64,000 nucleotides of DNA. Origin: Rhyacichthys aspro. Taxonomy: Eukaryota > Chordata > Actinopteri > Gobiiformes > Rhyacichthyidae. The first letter of the stretch is position 1. Each line of letters opens with the position of its first letter. The DNA is taken from the NCBI GenBank assembly GCA_036850595.1, contig CM072162.1, positions 24,349,549 through 24,413,548 of the forward strand, given 5' to 3'. The notes under the pieces were generated by a model. That model was given only the letters and a program-made list of their open reading frames with translations, had not been told where the DNA came from and did no database searches. Both the position numbers and the translations under genes were made by a program. Shown here piece after piece: positions 22,701-33,325 of the stretch.

Positions 22701-25700
22701 CGCAGTTCTAAGAGTTTTATGGTAAAGCCCAGAGTCGGAGCGGACGTTAAAAGGCTGTAATGGACAAACGCTAATGTTGTCTTTAAGTCCTGACCTCAAT
22801 ATTCTCATAAACTCTCCTTATATCATTATTATCAGTAGTGTTCTCATAAACTCTCCTTATATCATTATTATCAGTAGTATTCTCATAAACTCTCCTTATA
22901 TCATTATTATCAGTAGTATTCTCATAAACTCTCCTTATATCATTATTATCAATAGTATTCTCATAAACTCTCCTTATATCATTATTATCAATAGTATTCT
23001 CATAAACTCTCCTTATATCATTATTATCAGTAGTATTTCTGTGTAGGTTCTCACTCATCCAGGTAGTCATAAGATAAAAGGATTCAAAAAAGGCATGAGC
23101 AGAACGAGCAAGTAATACAAAAATAAACAAACTAAGTTTCTTATAAACATGATTAAGCATAAAATGCAATAAAACCTGCAAAGCTTTTTTTGTGCACAAT
23201 GTAATGAAAAAAACCCTTGTGAAGTGATGTTACCTGCTCCACTGCAGCTGATCTGAACTTAGACTTGTGTACTCGGACGTACACATGTGTACTTGTGACT
23301 GAGACTTGTGCACTCGTGACTGAGACTTGTGTACTCGTGACTTACACTTGTGTACTCGTGACTTACACTTGTGTACTCGTGACTTACACTTGTGTACTCG
23401 TGACTTACACTTGTGTACTCGTGACTTACATACACTTTGCTCTTACACTTGTGTACTCGTGACTTACACTTGTGTACTCGTGACTTACACTTGTGTACTG
23501 GAGACTCGGGCGTAGACTTGTGTACTGGAGACTCGAGCGTAGACTTGTGTACTCGTGACTCGGACGTAGACTTGTGTACTCGTGACTCGGACTTAGACTT
23601 GTGTACTCGTGACTCGGACTAAGACTTGTGTACTCGTGACTCGGACGTAGACTTGTGTATTTGTATACTCGTGACTCGGACGTAGACTTGTGTAGTCGAG
23701 ACTCGGCCGTAGACTTGTGTACTCGTGACTTAGACTTGTGTACTCGTGACTTAGACTTGTGTACTCGTGACTTCGACTTGTGTACTTGTGACTTAGACTT
23801 GTGTACTCGTGACTTAGACTTGTGTACTCGTGACTTCGACTTGTGTACTCGTGACTTTGACTTATGTACTCAGACGTAGACTTGTGTACTCGTGACTTAG
23901 ACTTGTTTACTGGAGACTCGGGCGTAGACTTGTGTACTCGTGACTTAGACTTGTTTACTGGAGACTCGGGCGTAGACTTGTGTACTCGTGACTTAGACTT
24001 GTGTACTGGAGACTCGGACGTAGACTTGTGTACTCGAGACTCGGACTTGGGCATAGCTCTTGTGCAAAGCTCATCTCCAGAGACACACTCCTAAAGCAGA
24101 AATTGAAGTGGGCACACTGTGTTAATAATAGTGTTTTATTTTAATTTTGAATTTCCAGGAATCTATGAATCCTGAAACTTTTCTCAGACCCGACTTGGAT
24201 GGACTGGTCTCGTGACTTGGACTTGTGACTCAAATTCCAGTAACAATGACTCAACTCTGACTTATCTTGGAGTTTGTTTTGGTGACTTGGACTGTGTTCT
24301 GTGTTAGCTCCCCATTAACTCTGTGTTAACTCTGTGTCAGCTCTGTGTTAGCTCCATGTTAGCTCTGTGTTAGCTCCACATTAGCTCTGTGTTAGCTCTG
24401 CTTTAGCTCTGTGGTAGCTCCATGTTAGCTCTGTGGTAGCTCCGTGTTAGCTCAGTGGTAGCTCTGTGGTAGCTCTGTGTTGGCTCCACATTAAGTTGTG
24501 GTAGCTCTGTGGTAGCTCCATGTTAGCTCTGTGTTAGCTATACTTTAGCTCTGTGGTAGCTCCATGTTAGCTCTGTGTCAGCTCTGTGTTGGCTCCACAT
24601 TAGCTTTGTGTTAGCTCCATGTTAGCTCAGTGTTAGTTCTGTGGTAGCTCTGTGGTAGCTCCATGTTAGCTCTGCGTTAGCTCTGTGGTAGCTCCGTGTT
24701 AGCTTTGCGGTAGCTCCATGTTAGCTCTGTGGTAGCTCCGTGTTAGCTCTGTGGTAGCTCTGTGGTAGCTCTGTGGTAGCTCCACGTTAGCTCTGTGGTA
24801 GCTCCACGTTAGCTCTGCGGTAGCTCCACGTTAGCTCTGCGGTAGCTCCATGTTAGCTCTGCGGTAGCTCCACGTTAGCTCTGCGGTAGCTCCACGTTAG
24901 CGTGGTCCATCCCCTGCTTCTCAGTAAAACCACTGAGTGTTTACACCACAAACACAAAACAGAAGGTGTGAAAAGGGCTTCAGCGACAAACCACAATAAA
25001 AGTTCGGTGATGTTTTTGTGTCCGGTTCCTGTTTGGGTTCGTTCAGACGTCTGAAGCGTGAACACTGCAGAAAGCCTCGTTTCCATGGGGACGGAGCTGG
25101 TTCTGGGGCGTTTCCACTAAAGGGGTCTGAAGTGTGCCCAAAAGTGACCACTTCAAACCGGAGCCAGTGACACAAAAGTTCAAGGTGAGGTCCAGGGGCC
25201 AAACCTGTTCCAGTGTGGTCACAGGTCTGATCACCTGCAGCCGTCTCCTCTGTCCTTCCTCCTCTCTTCCTCACCTCCTTCCCTCCTCGTCTCCTTGTTC
25301 CTGCAGATGCCTTAATCCCATTGTGTGCCTGCCGTAGATTGTTGTTCTGGTCTAATCCCGTGTTATTGGCGTTTGGGAAATCATCCAGAGGTTTGGACAC
25401 AGCCTAATCTCACTTAATCTAATAATAATCTAATACTGCCTTTATCTAATAATAATCTAATAACAACAGGCCAACGTTAACGCTGACCCACTCTGAACCG
25501 CTCTGAGATTTTACACACAGACACATGAAAACACATAATCTGAGTTTGGGACGTTCACATAAATGTTTTTCCTTCACGTTTTTGTTTTTGTAAGTTTTGT
25601 ATAATTTTATGGGGTGCATGGTAGCAGAGTGGTTAGTGCTCCTGCTTCACAGCAAGAAGGTCGTGACCAATGTTCCCTCTAAGCTGCGCGCTTGCGCAAT

Positions 25701-27437
25701 TGCGCACTGCTCGCACATTCTCAGCGCACAAGAAAATCTATGTAGCGCATAAAATAAAATTCAATATAAACGTGTTTTCTGTACCATTTTGCATTGTAAC
25801 TCAGTGAGTGACAGGTGTCCAGCCAATGATACGATAAGGTTCACTTACGCTACGCAGCCAATCATTGCATTGACAGTGCTTGCATATGTGCCCTGCCTAT
25901 ACGCGCCGTGCAGGTTAGCTAGCTAACAACAGTGCGGCGGAGTTAAGAGACGCAAACGCTAACCCCTTATCATGGCGAAACGAACGGGCAGCGACACATC
26001 CACTCACCAAGCCAAAGTAAAAAACAAATGCTGTAATTTGCTGTAATTTGATTCTTTTAATAAGCCATGTAACTTGCTACGATCCAAGGTTTTGAACAAG
26101 TGTGATACTGGTGTGTGGCCACAGCGTGCACATCTGATGTTGCTCACAGTGGTCCTCAGTGTGCCCAGACACATGAAAAATTAGAGGGAACATTGGTCGT
26201 GACTGATTGTGACTCAAACATCATCTGCATGTCCACCCCGTGTCCCTCTGATCCGGGGTCTGACCAGAGACAAACCTCTCCCCAGACACTTCCTCTGTTC
26301 CTCAGAGAATACTGAGGTGTTTAGGAGGACCCTCTGTTCACTGAACTCCAAAAGTCCGGGCTCTCTCAGGAGAAAAGTCCAGAGCCCTATGTTAGAGGTG
26401 AGTCTGACCCTTAACCTCAGCTCAGGCTCCTCCCCCAGAGTCTGACCCATCCCCAGATCCTGTTTGTTTTGGGAGACCCTCAGAGACGTATGTACCCCGA
26501 CAACACACACCACACAAAATACTAAAACACTAAAGTGGTTCAGGACGGACTCAGGACTGACCTTCGTCGGTTCCGTCTAAAACAGACACACTGTCGTCCG
26601 CAGACAGGAATGGAGAGTCCCTGAACAGCGCCCTCACCTGGACACACACAGAACAGCAACAGTGAGGACCAAACACCAGGACTGGGTCCTCAGGACTGGG
26701 TCCTCAGGCTTGCCTCAGGTCTGGAGCCGAGTTTAGTCCGGGTTTAGTACCGGTTCAGTCCCGGTTTAGCCCAGGTCTAACCTTGGTCATACCTGGTCCA
26801 GCAGCAGGTCGGCCTTGTCTCCGGGCAGGAGTCTAAGTCCAGCCGTGGCTTTCAGGAAAACTGGGGTCGAGCTCCAGAACTGAGCAGGTACTTTGGACTT
26901 GGCAAGGTCCAGCAGGTCCAATAGTCCTTCCCTGCACTGAGGACAGAACAAGACCCTCAGAGACCAGTCATAGACCAGGCAGAGACCAGGTAGAACCAGG
27001 TGTGAACAGCAGTACCTTCTGAGGAGCATCAGCGAAGGCAGAGAGTCCAGGTTTAATGGCCTTAAAGTTCTCCTCAACCAGCTCCGGGACCACTGCAGAA
27101 AGACAAAAACCTGTTAGAACCAGGTATGAACTCAGGACTAAACTAGGACTAACCCAGTCTTGGCCTCACCGCTCTGGTCCTGGCTCTGTTCATGGTTCAG
27201 TCTGAACTTGAACACGTGGACTCTGGTTCCGGTGCTGCCTGCGTCGAACATAATCCCGAACTGGGCCCGACCCCGAGACTGTCCTGTGCAACCAGAGCCT
27301 GCGTGAGCTCTGGGGACGGGGCCTGGAGCCTGTCTGAGGGGCAGTGCATCTTGGGAGTCGTAGTGTTGTTTGAGGAACATGAGGTAGAGCAAAACACTAA
27401 GTGAAACCAGGACCAGAACCAGCCTCGGCCTCTTCAT
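16797..27437 (-). CDS. entpd6: Ectonucleoside triphosphate diphosphohydrolase 6-like
   Basis: Thirteen minus-strand exons: 27437-27170, 27092-27016, 26936-26793, 26637-26562, 21407-21372, 21077-20986, 20853-20786, 20453-20389, 18950-18852, 17549-17415, 17288-17232, 17163-17051 and 16904-16797. All phases agree, giving 445 residues. The product is a GDA1/CD39-family nucleoside diphosphatase of the Golgi/secretory route. Residues about 6-22 form an N-terminal signal anchor (LVLVLVSLSVLLYLMFL) and there is no C-terminal helix, as in ENTPD5/6. Apyrase conserved regions are visible: GIMFDAGSTGTRVHVF (from residue 61), LKATAGLRLLPG, DGTDEGISAWITVNFLLG, LGILDLGGGSTQVTF and SPFLCLDLVYVSVLLQELGF. The end FYAFSFYYDRAVD...VETSWALGATFHYIE also fits. 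ENTPD6 is preferred over ENTPD5 because vsx1 and apmap are adjacent. Intron 4 is 5.2 kb, and the exon 7 donor lies in a 13-bp tandem array. Confidence 0.9.
17575..18850. repeat. 1.3-kb minisatellite filling entpd6 intron 9
   Basis: About 21-bp units (ggttcagactgggttagacct) with 'ggttcatactggg' variants, beginning at the exon 9 donor and reaching almost to exon 10. Segments near 18021-18295 and 18355-18629 repeat nearly perfectly at an offset of 334 bp, a higher-order repeat. Confidence 0.95.
19800..19970. promoter_or_regulatory. Candidate conserved non-coding island in entpd6 intron 8
   Basis: Non-repetitive segment dense in homeodomain-type sites (gcattaatcttta, gttattaaaagatcagataa, and TAATCC at 19941-19946) between satellite arrays. 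Its enhancer-like look is an inference; conservation was not tested. Confidence 0.25.
20200..20323. mobile_element. Retroposon 3' tail fragment
   Basis: Ends tttcgttgcacg ... gatgacaataaaggcattct attctatctattct, a tail type common in fish non-LTR or SINE insertions as I recall it. It lies in entpd6 intron 8. Confidence 0.45.
20461..20600. repeat. 20-bp array ggacaggcttttattctgaa
   Basis: Seven copies immediately next to the entpd6 exon 8 acceptor (on the minus strand, just upstream of exon 8). Confidence 0.9.
20648..20797. repeat. 13-bp array of duplicated entpd6 exon 7 donors
   Basis: Minus-strand unit gtaacacccgcag. Eight sites occur at exact 13-bp spacing (20691 to 20782) plus two looser ones. 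The exon 7 terminus and its 5' splice site (cacag/gtaac at 20786/20785) form the last unit. Confidence 0.95.
21090..21265. repeat. 21-bp array aggtcagatccaagtgaaacc
   Basis: About eight copies in entpd6 intron 5. Confidence 0.9.
22395..22780. promoter_or_regulatory. Candidate conserved non-coding island in entpd6 intron 4
   Basis: Non-repetitive sequence with TAATCC (22464-22469), ccattaaagtgg, gagcaattactgcgcg and ggattattt motifs, unlike the surrounding arrays. It is a candidate remote enhancer for vsx1 by position only. Confidence 0.25.
22785..23040. repeat. 39-bp minisatellite in entpd6 intron 4
   Basis: Six to seven near-identical copies of attctcataaactctcctta followed by tatcattattatcagtagt. 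Confidence 0.95.
23262..24060. repeat. 15-bp minisatellite acttgtgtactcgtg
   Basis: About 800 bp of 15-21 bp units in entpd6 intron 4. All six frames stay open through much of it, producing spurious TCVLVTY-type and CTRDLDL-type proteins. Confidence 0.95.
24300..24905. repeat. ttagctctgtggtagctcc array
   Basis: About 600 bp of 9-10 bp units (gttagctct, ggtagctcc) in entpd6 intron 4. Confidence 0.95.
25611..26265 (+). mobile_element. SINE-like tRNA-derived repeat split by a hAT insertion
   Basis: Left part 25611-25667 contains gtagcagagtggttagtgct, resembling a tRNA A box and the common fish 'ggtggttagc...cacagcaagaaggt' repeat. The right part resumes after 26203 with a diverged continuation. 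The hAT element at 25668-26195 interrupts it exactly at a duplicated 8-mer. Confidence 0.5.
25668..26195. mobile_element. Non-autonomous hAT transposon (528 bp)
   Basis: Perfect 15-bp terminal inverted repeats CAATGTTCCCTCTAA (25668-25682) and TTAGAGGGAACATTG (26181-26195) are flanked by the 8-bp direct duplication GTCGTGAC (25660-25667 and 26196-26203). An 8-bp duplication with CA...TG ends is diagnostic of the hAT superfamily. A residual start codon at 25972 opens a 24-residue frame (MAKRTGSDTSTHQAKV...), probably the transposase N terminus left after internal deletion. There is no transposase domain, so it would move only with enzyme supplied elsewhere. Confidence 0.93.
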
Positions 27438-27456
27438 CTTCCTCCAGAACCAGCAT
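27435..27456 (-). promoter_or_regulatory. Upstream ATG overlapping the entpd6 start
   Basis: An ATG at 27456-27454 in the same exon (which begins at 27467) lies 19 bases before the main ATG, out of frame. It opens a 19-codon frame (MLVLEEDEEAEAG...) ending inside the entpd6 coding region. Confidence 0.6.
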
Positions 27457-28077
27457 CACCCTCCAACCTGAGACAGAACAGGTTTTAGAGGGATCAGAAC
27501 AGGTTTAACAGGGATGAGAACAACTCTTTTGTCTTCTTCGAAATAAAAGTCTGGTTCAGTCTTGTTTTAAATTAAGCCCTGATAAAGATGAGGTTTTATG
27601 GAAATCTAATCCAAAACTCCTACCTCCTAACCTAAGTTAACTTGTTTTAAATGAACAATAAAGTCAACTGAATCGGTTTCAGAGCCACACTTTTCTGCTG
27701 TTGAAGAATCAGCGTTGTTAATGGTTAACAAAAACAGTCAATTTTACAAAAATAAATCAATATTTTGAGCTGAAACCCGACGCTGTTGAGACATATTAAA
27801 TCAGCTGAACTTTGAACAGAGTTTATTTAACAGAAGTGTTTTTGGGTCGAATCTGAAACAAAACCCCGGAACATGTATTAAAACAAACGAGTAACACGCT
27901 CGAGGCTCAAACACAGAGTTCTGTTGGAGATTTAACAGAAAAATGTGTGAAGCTAACAAGTTAGCTCGAAGCTAACGGCTGTTTCCGATTAAAATTCCGT
28001 TTATTTTAAAGCTCAGAGCAGAAACCCCCACGGTACCAGCTCCGTTTGTGTGATTTCAATGAAACAGAGTCACTCAC

Positions 28078-28180
28078 AGAAGAAAAACACACCGCTTCTG
28101 TTTCAAACCGCCTCTTTTCTTCTCACTTTAGCTTTAGTCAACAATAGCTCCTTTTCTTTGGTCCCTGCGTGATGACGTCA
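28078..28180 (-). promoter_or_regulatory. entpd6: entpd6 5' non-coding exon and promoter with CRE
   Basis: The coding exon 1 acceptor (cctgttctgtctcag, minus strand, at 27468) requires an upstream exon. A donor (tct/gtgagt) at 28078/28077 fits. A perfect CRE palindrome TGACGTCA lies at 28173-28180, in a promoter-like position. The transcription start is not determined. Confidence 0.45.
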
Positions 28181-28199
28181 GAGCGACTCTGGCTGACGA

Positions 28200-29140
28200 A
28201 GGCGGAAATAGGAAAGAAAATGTATTTTATTTTACCGTAAAACAATACACCCATGCAATAAAAGGCCTAATTTAATAATTAAAAATACATTATAAACTAA
28301 TTCATATGATCGCTAATGCGCTGCAGGTGGCTTTAAATAATGAACAAATTAATACAATTAATAAACAACATTTCAACCATTACAGACAATTCAAATATAG
28401 AATAAATGGGCCTACAGTCATATCTGTTCCGATATTTTAAGGCAAACTTAAGGTCTATTTATAAACCTTAAAATTAAATTATGAAAATAAATCTTGGAGT
28501 CACTGTAAAAAAAAAAAGTAGCTTAGGCACAGATGTTCCCTTAAATTTACTTTTATTTCATGTGGTTAATTAAAAATGTAATTCTTACAGCAGTATAATG
28601 AACGTTTGTAGTTCGTTGTTTAGTTTTCTGAATCTGGAGCCTTTTGTAAAATCTATAAATGCTCCTCTAGTAACAGATCACTTTCACTGCGTTATATGAA
28701 AGAGAGGGCTGGGTTTTCCTGCTCTTCTCTGTCAGGATTAGAGCCGCAGTAGAAATAAGGCAGATCCAGGTCCAGATGTCTAATCCACTCTGAGACCGGC
28801 CTCAGATCAGAGTCAACAATTATTTATGAAGCTAACATGAATTATGTCCAAGCAAAGCCTCCAATTATCCACTGGATCTGCGGGACACGACCCACATCCT
28901 GCTGCAGCTCATCACAGGTTTATGATCTGTTCTCACTCTTTTTACTTTAAACAGTTCAGAGAAAACTGAGGCTCACAGAGTCCCTCAGGGTTCTGTCTGT
29001 GTACGAGCGACTGAAGTGGGATGCTTAGTTCAGAAATTCAGACAAAACAGAAGCAGACACTAATGAGAGGTTCCAGTAGGGGCTGGTCAACAGGGGGCGC
29101 TGTCAAGTTTGACAAATACGAATCACACAATGAAAAGGAG
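28200..29140. other. AT-rich intergenic DNA with a candidate conserved island
   Basis: No gene seen. The part 28740-28930 is non-repetitive and includes TAATCC (28781-28786), caattatttatgaag and ccaattatccac, typical of homeodomain-bound non-coding elements. Conservation is untested. Confidence 0.3.
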
Positions 29141-29149
29141 TTAGGTTTT

Positions 29150-29990
29150 CCTCCTGTCTCCTCCCTGTTTCCTCCCTGTTTCCTCCTGTTTCCTCCTGTT
29201 TCCTCCCTGTTTCCTCCTGTTTCCTCCCTGTTTCCTCCTGTTTCCTCCCTGTTTCCTCCTGTTTTCTCTTGTTTTCTCCCTGTTTTCTCCCTGTTTCCTC
29301 CCTGTTTTCTCCTGTTTCCTCCTGTTTCCTCCCTGTTTCCTCCCTGTTTCCTCCTGTTTCCTCCTGTTTCCGCCCTGTTTCCTCCCTGTTTTCTCCCTGT
29401 TTTCTCCTGTTTTCACTTGTTTCCTCCTGTTTTCTCTTGTTTTCTCTTGTTTCCTCCCTGTTTCCTCCCTGTTGTCTCCTGTTTTCACTTGTTTCCTCCT
29501 GTTTCCTCCTGTTTTCTCTTGTTTTCTCTTGTTTCCTCTTGTTTTCTCCCTGTTTCCTCCTGTTTTCACTTGTTTCCTCCTGTTTTCTCTTGTTTTCTCT
29601 TGTTTCCTCCCTGTTTCCTCCCTGTTTTCTCTTGTTTCCTCCCTGTTTCCTCCCTGTTTTCTCTTGTTTCCTCCCTGTTTTCTCCTGTTTTCACTTGTTT
29701 CCTCCTGTTTTCTCTTGTTTTCTCTTGTTTCCTCTTGTTTTCTCCTGTTTCCTCCCTGTTTTCTCTTGTTTCCTCTTGTTTTCTCCTGTTTCGTCTCTGT
29801 TTTCTCTTGTTTCCTCCCTGTTTCCTCCTGTTTCCTCCCTGTTTTCTCTTGTTTTCTCTTGTTTCCTCCTGTTTTCTCTTGTTTCCTCCTGTTTTCTCTT
29901 GTTTCCTCCCTGTTTTCTCTTGTTTCCTCCCTGTTTTCTCTTGTTTTCTCCTGTTTCCTCCCTGTTTTCTCTTGTTTCTTCCCTGTTTTG
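29150..29990. repeat. cctgtttcctcc array, 840 bp
   Basis: Interleaved 9-12 bp units (cctgtttcct, cttgttttct). Very long spurious open frames (FSCFLPVSSLF-like) exist in several frames; there is no start context or domain, so no gene is called. Confidence 0.95.
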
Positions 29991-29999
29991 TCACTGAGT

Positions 30000-30680
30000 G
30001 GCCTGTTTCGGGGATAAACGCTGCAGGAGTTAATCCCGGAGCTGGAACACGCCTGAACATTACAATAATAACAATAATCACACTTTAATCTGCTCCTAAT
30101 CCACGTCTTACTGCTGTCGGAGCCACAGAGGCTGGAGACGCTCCGAATTAGTCCTTATCCCTTCGTTATCGAGCTGCGGTCCAGGAAAATCCCATTCTGC
30201 ACTTTTTCATTTCACATCTGAGTCCGGGCCAAGGCTTTAATCCAATAGAGTCCAATAAACTGCACCAGGGTCAGAGGAGACTAAACCAGGACTAAACCAG
30301 GTCTGGACCAGGCCTGGATCAGGTCTGGACCAGGTCTTGCTGGTTTTCGTTCAGGTTAAAGTCTTATGTAAACCCTGTGACAGTAACAGGATGAATTAAT
30401 GTAATGTGTTTGGATTTGAGCCGGGGCTAATCTCTGTTTGTTCAAATATTAAAATATAAAAACATTAGAAAATAAAGCTGCAGCCCCCGACCCCCTCTGA
30501 CCCCTCTGACCTCTGACCTCTCTGACAGAGGAGTATTATGTATTTATTTATTTAACCAGGTAAATTATTAAGAGCAGTTACAGTTCCAACCCGAGGGAAA
30601 CGACCTTTTTACCTAAAATCACTCAGATCGATTTTCTGAGGAAATGATTTAAAAGGAGTCCACAGTTCTCTAAACCCAGT
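30000..30680. other. Intergenic islands and a repeat fragment
   Basis: Includes three TAATCC cores (30031-30036, 30097-30102, 30238-30243). Near 30540-30600 a ttatttatttaaccaggtaaa segment resembles a dispersed fish repeat. No gene seen. Confidence 0.3.
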
Positions 30681-30842
30681 CCAGTCCGGGGTCTGGACTT
30701 GGACCGGACCCAGACCCAGTCCGGGGTCTGGACTTGGACCGGACCCAGACCCAGTCCGGGGTCTGGACTTGGACCGGACCCAGACCCAGTCCGGGGTCTG
30801 GACTTGGACCGGACCCAGACCCAGTCCGGGGTCTGGACTTGG
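30680..30842. repeat. About 35-bp array ccggggtctggacttggacc
   Basis: Five nearly identical copies. Confidence 0.95.
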
Positions 30843-30959
30843 ATTTGGAACAGGAAATATAGACCTTATATCCTGATGAGTCAATAAAGTGTGTGTGAAC
30901 TCTTTTTTCTGTTTTCAGAGCTCTGCAGCAGAATAATAATAAAGAGGAAACACTGAGAG

Positions 30960-31185
30960 TACTTTTAATAATTCTGTTAATAATCTGGACCGGGCCGGCT
31001 CTGGATTTCTCTCGTTTTTCTAAAGCCGTCCAAAAACAAAGTATTTACATTTTTGGAAAAGGCCAAATGAGCGATAATGGTTTTAATCCATAATAAATCT
31101 CCTGATGAGCTTTAAATATCATTAAGAGCCTCGTTCACTGTCGGCTCGGAGCTTCATTTATCTGCAACATTCATCGACTAACACC
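30960..31185. promoter_or_regulatory. Candidate conserved non-coding island
   Basis: Single-copy-looking segment between arrays with TAATCC (31084-31089), gagcgataatgg and aatatcattaagagcc. Regulatory role for vsx1 is inferred from position and motif content only. Confidence 0.25.
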
Positions 31186-32522
31186 AGGTCTGGTCTGGTC
31201 TGGTCTGGTCTGGTCTGGTCTGGTCCTGGTCTGGTCTGGTCCTGGTCCTGGTCCTGGTCTGGTCTGGTCCTGGTCCTGGTCCTGGTCCTGGTCTGGTCTG
31301 GTCTGGTCCTGGTCCAGGTCCTGGTCTGGTCCAGGTCTGGTCTGGTCTGGTCTGGTCTGGTCTGGTCTGGTCCTGGTCCAGGTCCTGGTCTGGTCTGGTC
31401 CTGGTCTGGTCCTGGTCTGGTCCTGGTCCTGGTCTGGTCTGGTCCTGGTCCTGGTCCTGGTCTGGTCTGGTCCTGGTCCAGGTCCTGGTCTGGTCTGGTC
31501 CTGGTCCAGGTCCTGGTCTGGTCCTGGTCTGGTCTGGTCCTGGTCTGGTCCTGGTCTGGTCTGGTCTGGTCTGGTCCTGGTCCTGGTCCTGGTCCTGGTC
31601 CTGGTCTGGTCCTGGTCTGGTCCTGGTCTGGTCCTGGTCTGGTCCTGGTCTGGTCTGGTCCTGGTCCTGGTCCTGGTCCTGGTCTGGTCTGGTCCAGGTC
31701 TGGTCTGGTCTGGTCTGGTCCTGGTCTGGTCTGGTCTGGTCTGGTCTGGTCCTGGTCCTGGTCCAGGTCCTGGTCTGGTCCTGGTCTGGTCCTGGTCCTG
31801 GTCTGGTCCAGGTCTGGTCTGGTCTGGTCTGGTCTGGTCCAGGTCCTGGTCTGGTCCTGGTCTGGTCCTGGTCCTGGTCCTGGTCTGGTCTGGTCCTGGT
31901 CTGGTCTGGTCCAGGTCCTGGTCTGGTCCTGGTCTGGTCTGGTCTGGTCTGGTCCTGGTCCTGGTCTGGTCCTGGTCTGGTCCAGGTCTGGTCCAGGTCT
32001 GGTCCTGGTCTGGTCCTGGTCTGGTCTGGTCCTGGTCTGGTCCTGGTCTGGTCTGGTCCAGGTCTGGTCTGGTCTGGTCTGGTCCTGGTCTGGTCTGGTG
32101 GTCTGGTCCTGGTCTGGTCCTGGTCTGGTCCAGGTCTGGTCTGGTCTGGTCCTGGTCCAGGTCTGGTCTGGTCTGGTCCTGGTCTGGTCCTGGTCCTGGT
32201 CCTGGTCTGGTCCAGGTCTGGTCTGGTTTGGTCTGGTCCTGGTCTGGTCTGGTCTGGTCCAGGTCTGGTCTGGTCTGGTCCTGGTCCAGGTCTGGTCTGG
32301 TCCTGGTCTGGTCCTGGTCTGGTCCTGGTCCTGGTCCTGGTCCTGGTCCTGGTCCCGGTCTGGTCCCGGTCTGGTCCCGGTCCTGGTTCTGGTCCTGGTC
32401 CTGGTCCTGGTCTGGTCCTGGTCCTGGTCCTGGTCCTGGTCCTGGTCTGGTCCTGGTCCTGGTCCTGGTCTGGTCCTGGTCTGGTCCTGGTCCTGGTCCT
32501 GGTCCTGGTCCTGGTCCTGGTC
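31186..32522. repeat. ggtct/ggtcct array, 1.3 kb, running into an assembly gap
   Basis: Pure mixture of 5-bp (ctggt) and 6-bp (cctggt) units. Long spurious frames (LVLVWSWSGPG) are caused by the repeat. Confidence 0.97.
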
Positions 32523-32622
32523 NNNNNNNNNNNNNNNNNNNNNNNNNNNNNNNNNNNNNNNNNNNNNNNNNNNNNNNNNNNNNNNNNNNNNNNNNNNNNN
32601 NNNNNNNNNNNNNNNNNNNNNN
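32523..32622. other. Assembly gap of 100 N
   Basis: Exactly 100 N, a conventional placeholder length, placed between two different satellite arrays; the true length is unknown. Confidence 0.98.
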
Positions 32623-33030
32623 CTCTCCTCTCAGAGTGTCCTCTCTCCTTGTCTCCTTGTCTCCTCTCCTCTCAGAGTGTCCTCTCTCCTTGTCTCCTTG
32701 TCTCCTCTCCTCTCAGAGTGTCCTCTCTCCTTGTCTCCTTGTCTCCTCTCCTCTCAGAGTGTCCTCTCTCCTGTCTCCTTGTCTCCTTGTCTCCTCTCCT
32801 CTCAGAGTGTCCTCTCTCCTGTCTCCCTGTCTCCTTGTCTCCTCTCCTCTCAGAGTGTCCTCTCTCCTGTCTCCCTGTCTCCTTGTCTCCTCTCCTCTCG
32901 GTGTGTCCTCTCTGATCCGGTTTGTTCTCTTAAAGTGATGATTTCTAAATTGATTATTAATCTGCGTCAGGATCATCTCTCCTGTCTCCTGTCTCCTCTC
33001 TCCTTGTCTCCTCTCCTCTCGGCGTGTCCT
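32623..33030. repeat. About 38-46 bp array, ctctcctctcagagtgtcct
   Basis: About six longer units (cctctcagagtgtcctctct plus a ccttgtctccttgtct stretch) followed by two diverged copies separated by a repeated segment, tgattattaatc. Confidence 0.9.
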
Positions 33031-33099
33031 GATCATTTCTAAATTGATTATTAATCCACGTTAGGATCAGCTTCAATAACAATAAAATTAAGTAAATTG

Positions 33100-33300
33100 C
33101 GTTTGAGCGTGCGGCTCCTTCATCTCGGCCCAAGTCTCAGGGATTAGCCCTAATCCGGCGCATGTTAATGAGTCTTGGATTGAGCTGAAATTAAAAGCGA
33201 AGGTTCGGCCTCAATCACTGCTGCATTAAACTGATTTGGTCACGTGACCTGCGCCGCTATTAGCATTTAGCATTTAGCAGAAATTAGTGCAAAACAAAGC
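33100..33300. promoter_or_regulatory. Candidate conserved island with paired TAATCC sites
   Basis: An inverted pair of bicoid-class cores, GGATTA (33141-33146) and TAATCC (33151-33156), is followed by catgttaatgagtctt and cattaaactg. Non-repetitive between satellites. Enhancer function is inferred. Confidence 0.3.
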
Positions 33301-33325
33301 GCTTCAAGAATATTAGCATTTAATA

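Noticed and set aside
26214..26513. 99-codon minus-strand frame near the hAT element
   Set aside because: No similarity recognised, no splice support, and it overlaps repeat-derived sequence within entpd6 intron 4.
16827..27437. Naming the ectonucleotidase entpd5
   Set aside because: ENTPD5 is close in sequence, but adjacency to vsx1, apmap, syndig1 and a cystatin matches the human ENTPD6 locus; ENTPD5 sits near VSX2.
29021..30088. Open frame of 355 codons, Phe/Ser/Pro/Leu-rich
   Set aside because: It is translation of the cctgtttcctcc satellite; equally long frames exist on other strands and no domain or splice context is present.
32098..33042. 314-codon frame crossing the N gap
   Set aside because: It is repeat on both sides of unknown sequence; continuity through N has no meaning.
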